Below, one piece after another: positions 1 to 13,900 of a DNA stretch of 64,000 bases. The stretch spans positions 63,137,933 through 63,201,932 of the forward strand of contig CM043965.1 of the NCBI GenBank assembly GCA_014529385.2. The letters run 5' to 3'. Both the position numbers and the translations under genes were made by a program. Under the pieces are notes generated by a model. It saw only the letters and a program-made list of their open reading frames with translations. It searched no databases and had not been told where the DNA came from. Positions within the stretch are counted from its first letter, which is position 1. Each line of letters starts with the position of its first letter. This DNA comes from Adiantum capillus-veneris. Its lineage: Eukaryota > Streptophyta > Polypodiopsida > Polypodiales > Pteridaceae.

Positions 1-300
1 CTACCAGGATGCATAGGTGGCATAGAACCATGTGGTAGCATATGGACAAGGCACCTAAGAGGTGTGGGTACCCATGGGGGTTATTACTAGAGAGTGTGGA
101 CTCACATAGAGATAGTGAAGGGGCTCCTAAAGTGCCTTGAAAGGCACCCACAAGTCTGCAAATTGGTTGGGTAGAGTTTGCTTAATCAATCAATCAAGTT
201 TGTGTCTACATTCTACTCTACTCCTATTGTGTATTCAAGTGTCATTTTATTATACCAATTCCATGATTGTTTCTCTAATCTACCCTCTCTAAACCTATCA
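1..300 (+). repeat. 5' LTR of the copia-type element (partial)
   Basis: It matches 2920-3288 closely, for example at the shared GCATAGGTGGCATAGAACC block, and ends in CCTATCA directly before the primer-binding site. The first roughly 50 bp of the LTR are missing or lie outside the window. Confidence 0.75.
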
Positions 301-302
301 TA

Positions 303-314
303 TGGTATCAGACC
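303..314 (+). other. primer-binding site, initiator-Met tRNA type
   Basis: TGGTATCAGACC lies two bases after the LTR end. It matches the usual plant TGGTATCAGAGC site except for one base. Confidence 0.75.
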
Positions 315-1200
315 TTACACGAGATTGGCATCTCCTAATCTCTTAGGTCCTAGGCATTTCTCTATGCTAGATTACATTGGAATTCTTCTCTCACCATTTT
401 GATTGAATCAACTTCTTTTATATCACATTTAGGCTGCATTTTTCATTTACTCTCACTAATCACTCATTGTGATGAGATATGTACACCCATGTGTGACACT
501 GCTACCACTATGGAGTTGATTAGTCAAAGGATGAGCTCTTAAACACTATATTCCAAGTTTATTAGCCCCTTCAACTTTCTTGCTAAAGATAGGTGTGTGT
601 GTGTGTGTGTGTTTACACTGCACGACCGAATTCATAGGTGTGCTTTGTGGAACCCTCTATACAACTAAAGTGGAAGGGCCATGTGGTTAGCCCACTAAAG
701 GTAAAAGTCATCGAGTTAGAGGATATCGGGTCAAATTGCATAGGCTATTTTGGCCATATCAAGCTGCATGCAACCACCTAAGTTTCTAGGTGCGTCCACA
801 ATGGGCACGCACTGGATATCCTGGCTACAAACGGATGGGCACATGCTAGATATCTTGGCTACACGCAGATGCAAGGATGCATTTTAAAAACCATTCTGTT
901 CATTTTGGGTTCCACAAAGAGCCACTCCCACGAGCACCCTATTTGCAAATGAGCTCCAAAAAGGGCTTAAGCCTCACTACCAAGGGGCCCTTCCCACAAT
1001 GTGGGCAAACTGATTAGGAAGAAATTTTTGGGAGGCCTCCATCCTCTGTTAAGACGTATTTCCCACAAGAAAGGTAGAGTTTTTGGTCTCCCTATTAGCA
1101 AAGTGTCCACAAGGACTATTCAAAGGAGGATCAAGCAAGCTCAAAATCACTAATGTGAAGAGCGGCTTCACCCTGAGTGAAGAGGTGTGTCACACCAAAA
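315..1200. other. leader of the copia-type element, no gene seen
   Basis: Non-coding sequence with stops in all frames. It contains a short (GT)n run at 593-612 and no recognisable domain. Confidence 0.5.
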
Positions 1201-1203
1201 GGG

Positions 1204-1345
<142 letters not shown>

Positions 1346-1358
1346 TCGATGGACCACC

Positions 1359-1494
1359 TTTCTATCATTCAAGTGTGGTAGATTGGTTATTCCATTTCCC
1401 TCTTGAATAACAAGTCTTGGGTTCAATTCTCGTCGGATAGATCTTTGAGGTCTCTTGGGATAGTTTCCCACGACGTTAAAAATTTTCGTCTTCT

Positions 1495-1584
<90 letters not shown>
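1359..1584 (+). mobile_element. tRNA-derived SINE with a (CT)n tail
   Basis: A 10-bp direct repeat, ATGGACCACC, flanks the insert at 1349-1358 and 1585-1594, which is the expected target duplication. Inside are a box A-like TGGTAGATTGG (1376-1386) and a box B-like GGTTCAATTCT (1420-1430). Their spacing is 44 bases, as in tRNA-derived polymerase III promoters. The body continues with GATAGATCTTTGAGGTCTCT and ends in (TTC)n followed by about 85 bp of (CT)n. Related bodies occur at 16816-16990, 43851-43945 and 61696-61790. The dinucleotide tail is unusual, since plant SINE tails are normally poly(A) or poly(T). Confidence 0.75.
1500..1584. repeat. (CT)n tail of the SINE
   Basis: Pure CT dinucleotide run ending exactly at the right target duplication of the SINE. 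Confidence 0.95.
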
Positions 1585-1586
<2 letters not shown>

Positions 1587-1800
1587 GGACCACCATGGCA
1601 AATCTGGTAGCATTGATGGATGGAGATGTATGGAGAGGCCTTTAGTCTCTATGATCTCTCGAATGATTTATCAAGGAATTGCATCCCAACGCAACAAAGA
1701 TTTGCAACATATAACGTAAAAGTTATTGTGCTCTTGTAAAAGAGGCGGACATTGGTGCTTGGAGAGTCTCCAAACACTAAGACCCCTCTAGTCTTACACA

Positions 1801-2540
1801 ATGGAAGAGAAAGGGCTTAGAAAATTTAATGCAGAGGGATTTTACACTTGGCAAACCAAGTTGAAAGGCTACTTAATAAAAAGGGGGTTGTGGAGAATAG
1901 TCAAGCAGATAGTTAGTGACCCCTCATCTACTTATGGAGCACACATGTAGAGAGGGGCTATGAGTGTACAAAACCAAGTCAAAGACAAGGAGGAATTAGG
2001 AATCATAATCACTACACTACACGATAATTATGTACACCTCATCAATGATTGTGAAACCTCATCAGCCGCATGGGAGAAGAAAGATCTATATAAATTAAAA
2101 TGGATTATGAATAAGATGTTGCAAGCTTGGTCAATCACCTTAAAAGCATGACCACACATTTGGCTTATGTGAATAGAGTAATACCAGAGGAGGACAAAAT
2201 TGCAGTTCTTCTAGGAGCCTTGCCATCTAGTTTTGATCATAGCTCGACCAAATAGTGACCATCATCAAAGAGAACAATCCAACACAAGATTTTCAATATA
2301 TAATTATCTCTTTACTATCTGAGGAGAAGAAGTAGAGAAGGAATTCTACTTCAGGGGAAGGATATTTTGCAATTAATTCTAGCAATAAAACTTGTTTCAG
2401 GCTTGGCTAAGAAGGGCACATAGCCAAAGATTGCCTAGCATTGAAGACTTGCAACATTTTGTGGGAAGAAGGATCATCCTGCTTCCAAGTGCTTCAAGAA
2501 TTACAAAGGCAACACCAACAGCAATCCAAGGCCTAGAAGT
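1801..2540 (+). pseudogene. copia-type Gag (UBN2-like), decayed
   Basis: The reading frame opens MEEKGLRKFNAEGFYTWQ, the typical start of copia Gag ('F.G.NF..W'), and continues through LKGYLIKRGLW. After an in-frame stop near 1950, the block 1960-2151 gives LGIIITTLHDNYVHLI and DCETSSAAWE, also typical of the family. A zinc knuckle is recognisable near 2392-2435 as CFRLG-stop-EGHIAKDC, with the second cysteine lost. The protein would coat the RNA in virus-like particles. Several stops show that the copy is dead. No pol follows, and the sequence runs directly toward the 3' LTR. Confidence 0.75.
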
Positions 2541-2868
2541 TCAGTCAGTCTAGTAGAGGAAGACAAAGATGAAGATGAAGAAGAATATAGCAACAATCTT
2601 CCAGTCTCTTGTGGCCACGACTATGACTACATTCTAGAGTTTTTATTTTCGCATTACCTCTCAATGTATTTTGTTTGAAGATTGCTTGTATTAGCTTGGT
2701 CTCAATCTTTATACATCTATTTGAGGGGAGGTGTGCAGTGTCTCTGGCATTAGAGATGGTTTGTCTTTTGGATTGGGATGGTCTTTTGGATTGGAGGTGT
2801 TCTTTTTCTCCTGGATTGGATTGTGTCAAAGATGTCCATTTTCATAGTTTAAACCCCACGGGGAGGGT
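2541..2868 (+). other. 3' internal region and polypurine tract of the copia-type element
   Basis: An acidic, GAA-rich stretch leads into non-coding sequence ending in GGGGAGGG (2860-2867), the likely polypurine tract just before the LTR start TGTTAGGG. Confidence 0.6.
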
Positions 2869-3288
2869 TGTTAGGGTTTTAGACTTTAGCCTATGATTGT
2901 GTGTAACACCTCTTGTCTATTGGTATGCATAGGTGGCATAGAACCATATGGTAGAAGGTGTAAGAGGCACCTAAGGAGTGTGGGTACACATGGGGGTCAT
3001 TCCTAGAGGATGTGGAGATAGTTAAGGGGCTCCTAAAGTGCCTTCAAAAGTCACCATGAGTTTGCAAGTTGGTTGGGTTGATTTGAAACCTTTATGTGAT
3101 GTTACACATGATGCTACTAAAGATGCCTACACTAGCTCTATACAATGACATCTTTGTACACACTTTTTCTTAATCAATCACTCAAATTTGTGACTACATT
3201 CTACTCTACTCCTATTTTGCATTCAAGTGTCATTTTATTATGCCAATGCCATAAATGGTTCTCTAATCTACCCTCCCTAAACCTATCA
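2869..3288 (+). repeat. 3' LTR of the copia-type element
   Basis: 420 bp, starting TGTTAGGG and ending CCTATCA, homologous to 1-300. The flanking 5 bp on the right are CCAAC. Confidence 0.7.
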
Positions 3289-3660
3289 CCAACCAAGGGG
3301 GAGGGATATCCAATCATACTAGGAAGACCAGGGCTCATGGCCATAAGGGCAAAGCAAGACTAGGACATTGGCATACTTAAAATGTAGGGGACACATGGTA
3401 AAGTGAAATTCTCTATGACATACATGACGTGGACTTGGAAACCTTTGTTAATGAGTTCTTCATTGAGGTCATGGCTACTTTAGAAGAGAAGTCTACAACA
3501 ATAGAAAAGGGTGATAGGTGAGGTGATGGGAGTCATTCTCAAAGACCCCAACAATGTGGACCCACCAGGCATACAACCTTTGTTGGAAGGGAATGAGGTA
3601 GACCCATCAAATCGACAACCTCTAGGAGGAAGGCAAGCTAAAATAGATGTTATCTACTAA
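3289..3660 (+). pseudogene. Ty3/gypsy protease fragment
   Basis: The plus strand reads GYPIILGRPGLMAIRAKQD around 3295-3360. The ILGRP signature marks the C-terminal part of gypsy retropepsins. The next codons are interrupted by stops but keep the family flavour (GTHGKVKFSM). It may belong to the same element as the reverse transcriptase remnant starting near 9498, with 3.7-9.4 kb inserted between them. That link is inference. Confidence 0.5.
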
Positions 3661-4151
3661 TTTGATTGATCATTAGGAAGTGAATGGGGTATAGGAGGGC
3701 CTCTTTGACCAAGCCTAAAAGAGAGGGCAAAAAGGCCTATGCTGAGATTTTTAAAAATACCCTTGGTATATTTTGTATATGAAAATAGGCTATTTTAACC
3801 CAAAAGAGAGGTGATAATTGAATTTTAAAATGCCTTTTTTCCATCTCTCTCCTCTCTCTAACATATAAAACACTCTCTCTCACTTAGTTCTCATTAAAAG
3901 AAGCACTTTTCAAGTCCCCCGACCAAAAAAGCAGATTTTGCATATTCTCTCGTTGCATTCTCTCTCTAAAACATGAGCCAACTCTTTCTCTTTCCCTCCC
4001 TTTCCTCTGTTGTCACTTCCACCTCCCAATCATTGAGAGGACATCCTATGCTACCTACATTTGACAGAAAGTACAGATCTTCCAAGGTTGCAGATCTACT
4101 CTCTCTCGCACTCTCTTCCTTTAATGTCTTTCTCTCTCCCTCTCCCACTCC

Positions 4152-4219
<68 letters not shown>

Positions 4220-4592
4220 TTCTCCCACTCCAACTCCAAGTGAGAGCAATGGAAAACTCCATTACCTCTATGTGCAGTAGCATTTCTCTCTCTAAATCTC
4301 TCAAGATCAACAATTTGAATTCAAAGGAGATTGAGCTGCACTCCCTTTCTTTATTCCCTCCACAACATAATCCTTTTCTACTATCTCTAAGCACTCTCCA
4401 CTTTCTCCTTCCATAGACAACTTTCCCTGCTTGCAGCAATCACCATTACACATTCTCTCTCTAATTTTCTTGATTAGCTAACAAACATGTCATTCAAATC
4501 CCCCTCCACTACAAGACATTACTAATAGGCCAAAACAAACTCGATAAAACACTGATTTGGAGCAGAAGTACGCTATTGTGTGACTTGGCACA
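3661..4592 (+). other. pyrimidine-rich leader upstream of transposase copy A
   Basis: No recognisable gene. It contains a TATA-like ACATATAAAACA near 3860 and many CTCTCT tracts, including a 60-bp (CT)n at 4155-4214. An open frame at 3973-4416 is low-complexity Ser/Leu repeat and unlikely to be a protein. This could be the promoter and leader of the transposase that follows, as an inference from position only. Confidence 0.4.
4155..4214. repeat. (CT)n microsatellite
   Basis: About 30 pure CT units. Confidence 0.97.
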
Positions 4593-6980
4593 TTGAATCC
4601 CAATGCTGCGAATCAGCTACAGAGAATTGGGTACAAGGCAATCAACTTATGGGTTGATGGCTATATTTACCCTGGTGATTTAATGACCAATGCACCACTA
4701 CCCTTTTGTAATGTCACTGAGCTTCTCCATTTTATTGAAGATGGAAGAGACGGACAGCTTGGCTACTGCTGGGGATTGTATTCAGCTTTCATCAATGAAA
4801 GGGAAGCAAGTAAACATCTCTTTGTTGCCTATTCATAATTGCAAGAGAAGTCTACGAAAGATCTACAACAAGTTAGAGAGGAAGCCAACAAGAAGACGAA
4901 GCAACTGAATGATGAGATGGCAAACCAGACAGTTTGGCTATTTTGTTGGAGATTGTATTCAGCTTTCATCAATGAAAGGGAAGCAAGTAAACATCTCTTT
5001 GCTGCCTATTCATAATTGCAAGAGAAGTCTACAAAAGATCTAGAACAAGTCAGAGAGGAATCCAACAAGAAGACGAAGCAACTGAATGATGAGATGGCAA
5101 ATCTCAATCAAAAAGTACTGCAACAAAAATAAGAGGAGGAGCGCCAAATAGAAAACTATGTTCAATTATAACACACTTCACAGAATATGCGCAAGAGACA
5201 AGCATCTCCTTGCTATCCTCAAGTGGTGGAGCTCAAAAGAAATGTGTCCGTCAAACTCGATAGGAATACGAATGCAAGCTTCTGATTTCTTACAGTTGTT
5301 GCAGGTTAGTGTAAAGTTTATTCAATATGCAGGAACTTGGCTTGAATGATCATGGGAATCGATTACAATGCTCAAACGACGGGACGTGCTCTGCTGCAGC
5401 ATATCATCAAGCCAAAGGAGTTGGTTGAGCTACTAGATAATCCATCCAATGCTGGCATGCTAATGTTTTTCGGTAGAAGTATTTCAGTGAGCTAAAGAGG
5501 ATTATGTCGCCTCAAGAGATGATTGAGGTGTGTGACAGCGCATGAATAAGTTTCAAGGCCTATGAATCTTTGTATAGAAGTGTCACACTTGGTCATCGGA
5601 CAAAAGGTTTGTTTAGGTTTTTTCCAATGCCTTACAGTGTCAATGTTGCAAAAAAGTGCACCAATAATGATGTTGCAAGCTTGTTCGTCGGATTTCAATA
5701 TGTGGAGAATGCCATGCCATTAGAAGACAAAAAATCCTTCCGCTAGGACGAGTTCAATTGAATGTGTATGTTGACTTGTTGAAGCTCCAAGAGTCAATGA
5801 TAAGATTTTATGGGTTGACATAGGAAGAGTGTGATGGCAAAGTGATATTTGTTATGAAGTTTGATGAGTGCCAGATTATTAAAGGTCAACGGCTCAAAAA
5901 TGTAAGTGTTACATTGATGAGCGGAGCCTTGGCAGGTGTCGGTGTCAAGCTAAATACCAATGAGAAGGGGAACACATATTTAGGTGTTCAGTCAAAGAAG
6001 AATATTTGGTGGCTAGTAGCTTTTCATCTCCCACATGAGACACATGAGGTCCTAAAATAGTATTTCAATCACACCGCAATCGTTGACATCATTTGGCAAC
6101 AACAAGGAGAAAGATTGCGTGTTTTAGGTCTTGGAACGTTCCAAGTTGAGTGGCATTTGGTAGGAGACTTGAAAACACTCAAGTGTATGTTAGGGTGTAA
6201 GCAAGGTGCAATGAATCTCTTTCCATGCATTTATTGTTGCCAAAGTAAAGTCTCAATGGGAACTGAGGGCAAGGGTGCAAAGGTCAGCAAGTTGAAAGGT
6301 GGTAAGGGTAAGGGTGGCAAAGTTACAGTCAACTCTACGAAAGGTGTATCCACTACACAAACAATGGGTAAAGCACTACAACAATGGTTTCACGGTATCC
6401 TCAAGTAGTGACCAGCAAGTCCCCCCCAATCAAAACATGGACGATCCAAATCGGGATCCCATTCTTCCAATACCACTGATAAATGTGCATGTGTGCACCC
6501 TTCATGCGCATCTACAAATTCTTGACAAGTTGCTTATGCTCCATATTAATTACTCTTGGAATATGGAGCCTGCAAAAAGAAGATAAGAGTGTATATGAGA
6601 ACTCAAATCTATTCTATCAAGCATTGGTCCACATGGGGGTGCAGTTGAGCTATCAAAGGACAAGAAGGTGTCTGGAAGTACACAAGATCGCCCTAATAAA
6701 GTATGTATGGGTGGTAGTAAAGCTAGGCATGTGCTTTCAGACTATTCTGACTCCCAGTGTCCCAATGTGAGTTTCAGTTGTCGAAAAGGGTGTGTGACAT
6801 TACCATCTACAAAGGTAACGTGCCTATGCACCCCATCCCCAACTCTATGAGGTCATCCTCATCCTTTGTCCTGCAGTCCCACAGTAAACCCTTTAATAAA
6901 CCTCAACAAGCGATAGTGAAAGTTTTTGTTGGCCACATAGAGATGTTTGAGAAAATCCACTGACAACCACTCCATGTCGG
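4593..6980 (+). pseudogene. DDE-type transposase, RAG1/Transib-like layout, copy A
   Basis: Unfamiliar family, decayed by stops and frameshifts but clearly homologous to copy B on the minus strand at 20640-23281. In order: a conserved N-terminal block (INLWVDGYIYPGDLMTNA, about 4640-4700), a Lys/Glu-rich coiled coil (4850-5130), a hydrophobic beta-strand block with VMKFDECQIIKG (candidate first Asp at 5863-5865), then EWHLVGDLKTLKCML (candidate second Asp at 6166-6168). A CxxC pair (PCIYC, 6226-6237) follows, and then NVHVCTLHAHLQI with a CxxH motif at 6494-6505. A shared block IGPHGGAVELSKDKK lies near 6630. The D...D...CxxC...C/DxxH order is that of RNase H-fold transposases with an insertion domain, such as RAG1/Transib, CACTA and hAT. 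The final Glu block seen in copy B is not found here. The superfamily is not assigned. Confidence 0.6.
4757..5103 (+). repeat. 177-bp tandem duplication in transposase copy A
   Basis: Two nearly identical units about 177 bases apart both contain GATTGTATTCAGCTTTCATC (at 4774 and 4951) and the coiled-coil segment ending GATGAGATGGCAAA. Copy B shows no sign of the duplication, so it is specific to this copy. Confidence 0.85.
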
Positions 6981-8870
6981 ATCCCTCGAAGACTATTGCA
7001 TATTCTTCCATGTGCTTCGTCCTGTAGTCAAGAGAAAGCTTTGGAATGCCTCTACATGAAGGTTAGCAGTGGCATTCATGTCGATCATCCCCTCAAACAC
7101 ATTGACTAGTTCATGTGCACGATCTGCAAGTCTTATCTTTTCTAGTTGTCTGAGAAGTGCATCAGAAGATGTTGCCGTGGGTTTATTCGCGAAGAAGATG
7201 GGAAGAGAGCTTAATGTTAGAGTTTTGTGAATGCGAGAAATGAAGTTTAAACCTAAAAAGTCACTTTTACACTCAATGTCACTTTTTAAAGGCACTTAAA
7301 ATTAACGTCAAATTAACTTAAAACTATAATTATAAACAAAATCACGCAGCAAGACATTGAAAGACACCAACATTGAAAGTATTCACGCTCCAAATTAAAA
7401 AACTTGCACATTTCAATTGAAATCTTGAACAAATTAAGAATGAAAAAGTTTGCACAGAGAAGAGATTCAAATCACCATATGTATTAATGGGAGCAAAATC
7501 CGCTTCAATTACAAGCTTTTACATTATACATTGCAAAAAACCAATTTTTGCACACAGAAAGCTCTTCTCTTTTTTGGAACTAACCTTTCTGTTGATTACA
7601 AAGACATATTGATTGGGCAAGGTATATCTAAGATTAAGATGCTCACAGAGGTGATTGAGATTCCAATCATGATTCATCAAGATGTCGTGCATTGCATCAT
7701 CGTGAAGGTATATTTGTAGATCAATTGATTCTCTAGAAGCAACAGCAGAGTCTAGTGCCTCCCATTCTCCCTTTGTTAGCTTCCATCTTCTGTAGGCAAA
7801 GACAATTAACAAGATTTTCTTCACAATGTGGTATCTGCACACCACATTCTCAGCAACTACAGAGCACTTGATTGTATCTCCCTAGTGGTTGACCACCTTA
7901 ATCTCCCATCCAACTGCAAGGAAGTCATTGATCGCACTTCCCCCTTTGCAAGTCCACATTGTTGGTGTCATGTGAACACTCTGCGGTCAAAAGATAAATG
8001 CAAACACATGAAGGGAAACCAAGTTAGAAAATCTTTGTAGGAACCATAAGTGCACTTCATTGCTGGTCAATTCTCCTTTTTGGTTTTGTGATCAAGGCAC
8101 TATCTGGCTTAGGCCATTCCAGACTCTGCAAGTTAGTGGGTGAACCGGAGAAAGATTACCATACCAGTTTGCCTAGGTATTACATAAGCATGGTTATAAA
8201 AAAATGTCTCGTGAGACAAGCTTCACAAATGGACAACCAGCATAGGACAGCTTGCCAACGTCAACGTGGATGGCCTCAAAAGTTCCTGTGAAGGACTTTA
8301 TTGTCTCCCACTCTAAAAAATTGGATGGGAAAACATCTGCAAACATGAACAAGCAATGAAAACCTTAAGAATATCAAAGCAACGTATACAGCAGAAATAA
8401 AAAATAAACAATCTAAAAACTTGATAGAGGAGTGAAATTATAGTTTGCAAGAAACCTTGATGGAGCCACTCTCATGTCTCTAGCTTTAGTTGTGAAGCAA
8501 CATACACATGTTGCACCTTTCCAAGTCCCTTGCCATCATGGGTTTGCTTGAACTCCATGATCCTTCCCTTCCAATGGTGTGCTCGAGAAGCCAAGTGTCT
8601 CCTTAAGACCTTGTGTGCACCTCTTGAGCTGGGCTGCATTGTCACCCGCATCAATCGTTTGAACTCCATCGTCACCCAACATTCATCATCTTCTTCTACC
8701 TTGATGCATGAAATGGAGTCAATGACACTCCTATGTTGTCAAGTACCAGATGATGCCATGAAAAATAGTGGCACAACTTGCAGACAAACACTTATGATTG
8801 ACCTATTCACATCCATGTTCTCAGCTACACAAAGAGCAAGATTCTTTGTGGTGCACAAAGACGGTTAATG
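6981..8870 (-). pseudogene. unidentified decayed coding remnant facing copy A
   Basis: Several protein-like stretches read leftwards on the minus strand: 8675-8472 (basic, MEFKRLMRVTMQ), about 8330-8200 (FPSNFLEWETIKSFTG and KLSYAGCPF), 7845-7519 (YHIVKKILLIVFAYRRWK) and 7295-6993 (LLRQLEKIRLADRAHELVNV). They are separated by stops and frameshifts. I recognise no family with confidence. The W...Y.GCP pattern is faintly like an OB-fold of replication protein A, but that is weak. The remnant converges on transposase copy A, just as an unidentified plus-strand remnant converges on copy B. Confidence 0.3.
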
Positions 8871-9497
8871 TCACTTACTGTTGTACTGCTCCACTTGCTT
8901 AAAGGGAAATATAATGTTGCAAATCTTGAGAGGAAGTAGATCCTCCCTAGAGAGGTTAATGGAGAAGGAGTAGGAACCCAGTTGAGAAAAGAAAGAGGGA
9001 AGATCTATCAGAAGAATATGCTGCAGATCTTTAGTTTTAGGTAGAGGTGTTTAGTGAGTGTCGTGGAGTAATGGAGAACTTCAGCTTGAGTAGAATGAAA
9101 TGAGCTTGAGGAAGGAAAGGAGGTTCAAACTTTTCTTGCAAAGCTATTGGGAGGGAAAAGTGAAAGAAAGGAAAGAGAAGCAACTTGCAAGGTGGAGTGA
9201 AGAGAAGAGAGAGATGATGCAGTAGAGAGAGAGGGAGGAAACAATCAGCGCGTTTTTGGGGGGACCCCCTTTTAGGAGAGGGGGGGAGAAACTAGCAGCC
9301 ACTAGAGAGAGAAAGGATTGATTTTTACCCCACAAATAGAGAAAACTTTAATTTTTTGAGTTTATAAGAGATTTTGTTTTTATATTTTATATAAGAGCAC
9401 AAGTTTGACCACTTACTTTTAGGCCCTGCCATACTCACCATTTCAGTCCACATGGCATCCACCCATTTGTCCCTACCATAATCTCCCTTTTAATCTC
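8871..9497. other. purine-rich sequence, no gene seen
   Basis: GA-rich DNA with short AGAGAG and GGGGGG runs around 9170-9290, then AT-rich DNA to 9420. No coding signature on either strand. Confidence 0.5.
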
Positions 9498-12060
<2,563 letters not shown>

Positions 12061-12619
12061 TATTGGGGCATTGGGCACAGCTTCACTCGCCTGAACCCTC
12101 CTCCACTCTTGCTACCTCAAGCCCTCTTATGCCAGCTCTCTCAGCCTTAGATTTGGCAGGAGTTTCTTTTGGCCAAGTTGATTTTCCCTCAATGTGGCTT
12201 CAATTTGTCATTGAACTCTTAGGTGTTCTAGATTTCAGCCAAGTATTATCTCTCCTTGCTCATCATGTTGGTTTTTGAATTTCTCTTCCACTAAGTGTTC
12301 CCTGTGCTAAAGCCCTTGACTATTAAGTTTTGAAGTGGCTTTCCAAATATCTTTTCTTTATCAAAACTTTTCAAGTTCTCTGGCTTACTCCGATCACTTT
12401 CACCTTCTTTGCATCTGCTTCATAAGGTCATTAGCTTCCAAATCTCCTTCGACTTTGTGCTTCTACCTCTTGACACTTTAAGAGTTTTTAGTGTACTTAC
12501 TTTTTTGTGTGGTTATGTTGACTTTTTGGCAACAAGATGTCAGTCTTTCACCTGTTAGGGTGATGCAAATTCCTACATTTGATAGTTATGAAGCTTTTTA
12601 GTCATAACAACTAGAGTAT
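12061..12619. other. unclassified sequence between two integrase remnants
   Basis: Pyrimidine-rich plus strand with no recognisable domain. It separates two different gypsy integrase cores, so it may contain an old element boundary or insertion. Confidence 0.4.
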
Positions 12620-13526
12620 CTCTATGGAGTTATGGTGGGTCTACCAACCATTGTACAAGGTCATGACTCGGTAGTACGGATTATTGTAGATAGGTTGACT
12701 ATACTGAGTTTATTCCAACCAAGTCCACCATTAAAAAATCCAGAGTTAGCCACATTGTTTATTGACAATTTTTATAGGTTATACGGATTGTCCAACAATA
12801 ATGTGAGTGATCATATTCCCAAGTTTAACAATCACTTTGGGAGGGATGCGTTTAAATGATGCAGAACACAATTCAATATCAGTTATGTGGATTATCCAAA
12901 GATGGATGGTATGGATGAACACATTGAATGTGTAAATCCATTGCTAGAGGATGAGCTAAGAGCATATGTTAGCAAGAAGATATCCAATGGGAATGGGGAA
13001 TATCATTTCTCTATTCTGGAGTTTGCTCGTATTCATGCAAAACGTGTTGCAATGATCTTTAGTCCCTTCATGTTTTTTCAACCTACATTACTAGTTGTGG
13101 TGGGGTTGGCTACATAGAAAATGCAATAAGTTAAGGACTTTATCCAAGATCCTATGGACATGCTGAATTTTGCTCATAGATACAAGAAGTATGTTGATGA
13201 TAAACATCGGTCAGTTACTTTCATGGAAAGTTATGAAGAGATATTATAATATGCTAGAGAACCTTCAAAAATTCTAACAATTGTTCATCCCTCTCGATGC
13301 CTCTCAGATGTTGTGATCCAGTCCTGTATTAACGTGAGAGAGATCTATTCTACACACTTGTATAAGTCATTTATGTAAATGCTATATAGGGGCAATCAAG
13401 ATGTTCTTTTGATTTCATTGAACCTCCCACTCAATCACATGAACCTCCAAGTATTCTTGAATTGCTCTTACGAAGACATCTTCACTTCTAATTTCGAGGA
13501 TAAAAATGCTTCTCCAAGGGGGGAGT
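12620..13526 (+). pseudogene. Ty3/gypsy integrase remnant (second element)
   Basis: Plus strand reads GLPTIVQGHDSVVRIIVDR (12640-12700), then LATLFIDNFYRLYGL and VSDHIPKFNNHFGRDAFK. These correspond to the first Asp region and the 'SDRD.+F' second Asp region, with the Asp altered here. YPKMDGMDEHIECVN follows, matching the 'DGQTE' Glu region. A C-terminal integrase stretch continues to about 13260. The chain-joining enzyme of the element is therefore recognisable but inactive. It differs from the integrase at 11770-11990, so two gypsy elements abut here. A purine tract AAGGGGGGAG at 13516-13525 marks its 3' end. Confidence 0.7.
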
Positions 13527-13900
13527 AATGTCAAGATACAGGTAGGACCGGGGGGGCATGGCCCTATACTAGGTGTGTATGCTCAAGGGATTTCAAAGAA
13601 GAAAGGATACAAGCCTATAAAGGAGTTTGGTTGGGTGGAGAAGGGCATGCTCTTGTGCATGTAGGTCAAGAAGAGATAGTCACCGAGGAAAAGCACAAGA
13701 TATGCTTGAAGTAAGAGTAATTCTTGCCGAACAGAAACTAAAGAATTAAGAAAGGCAAGATTATTGTTTAGGTAGATTTACTCTAACCTGAGGCTATCAA
13801 TCAAGCATATTTACATCATTACAACAATCACAAAAGATGAGAGGAATGAAGTGCAAGACCCAAACAAAATGGTCACATTACCTAAGCTATACAAGCAAAT
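13527..13900 (+). repeat. probable start of the 3' LTR of the second gypsy element
   Basis: TGTCAAGATACAGG begins at 13529, three bases after the purine tract. Its right end is not defined and no second copy lies in the window. Confidence 0.4.

Noticed and set aside
1376-1430. tRNA gene
   Set aside because: Box A and B-like motifs are present, but there is no cloverleaf with a 7-bp acceptor stem. Target duplications and related copies show a SINE.
8200-8330. Replication protein A / Helitron OB-fold
   Set aside because: Only a faint W...Y.GCP pattern, with no Rep or helicase motifs nearby.
3700-9430. Terminal inverted repeats around transposase copy A (GCCTAAAAG near 3712 and its complement near 9412)
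   Set aside because: Only nine bases, no matching duplication outside them and no counterpart found around copy B. Treated as chance.
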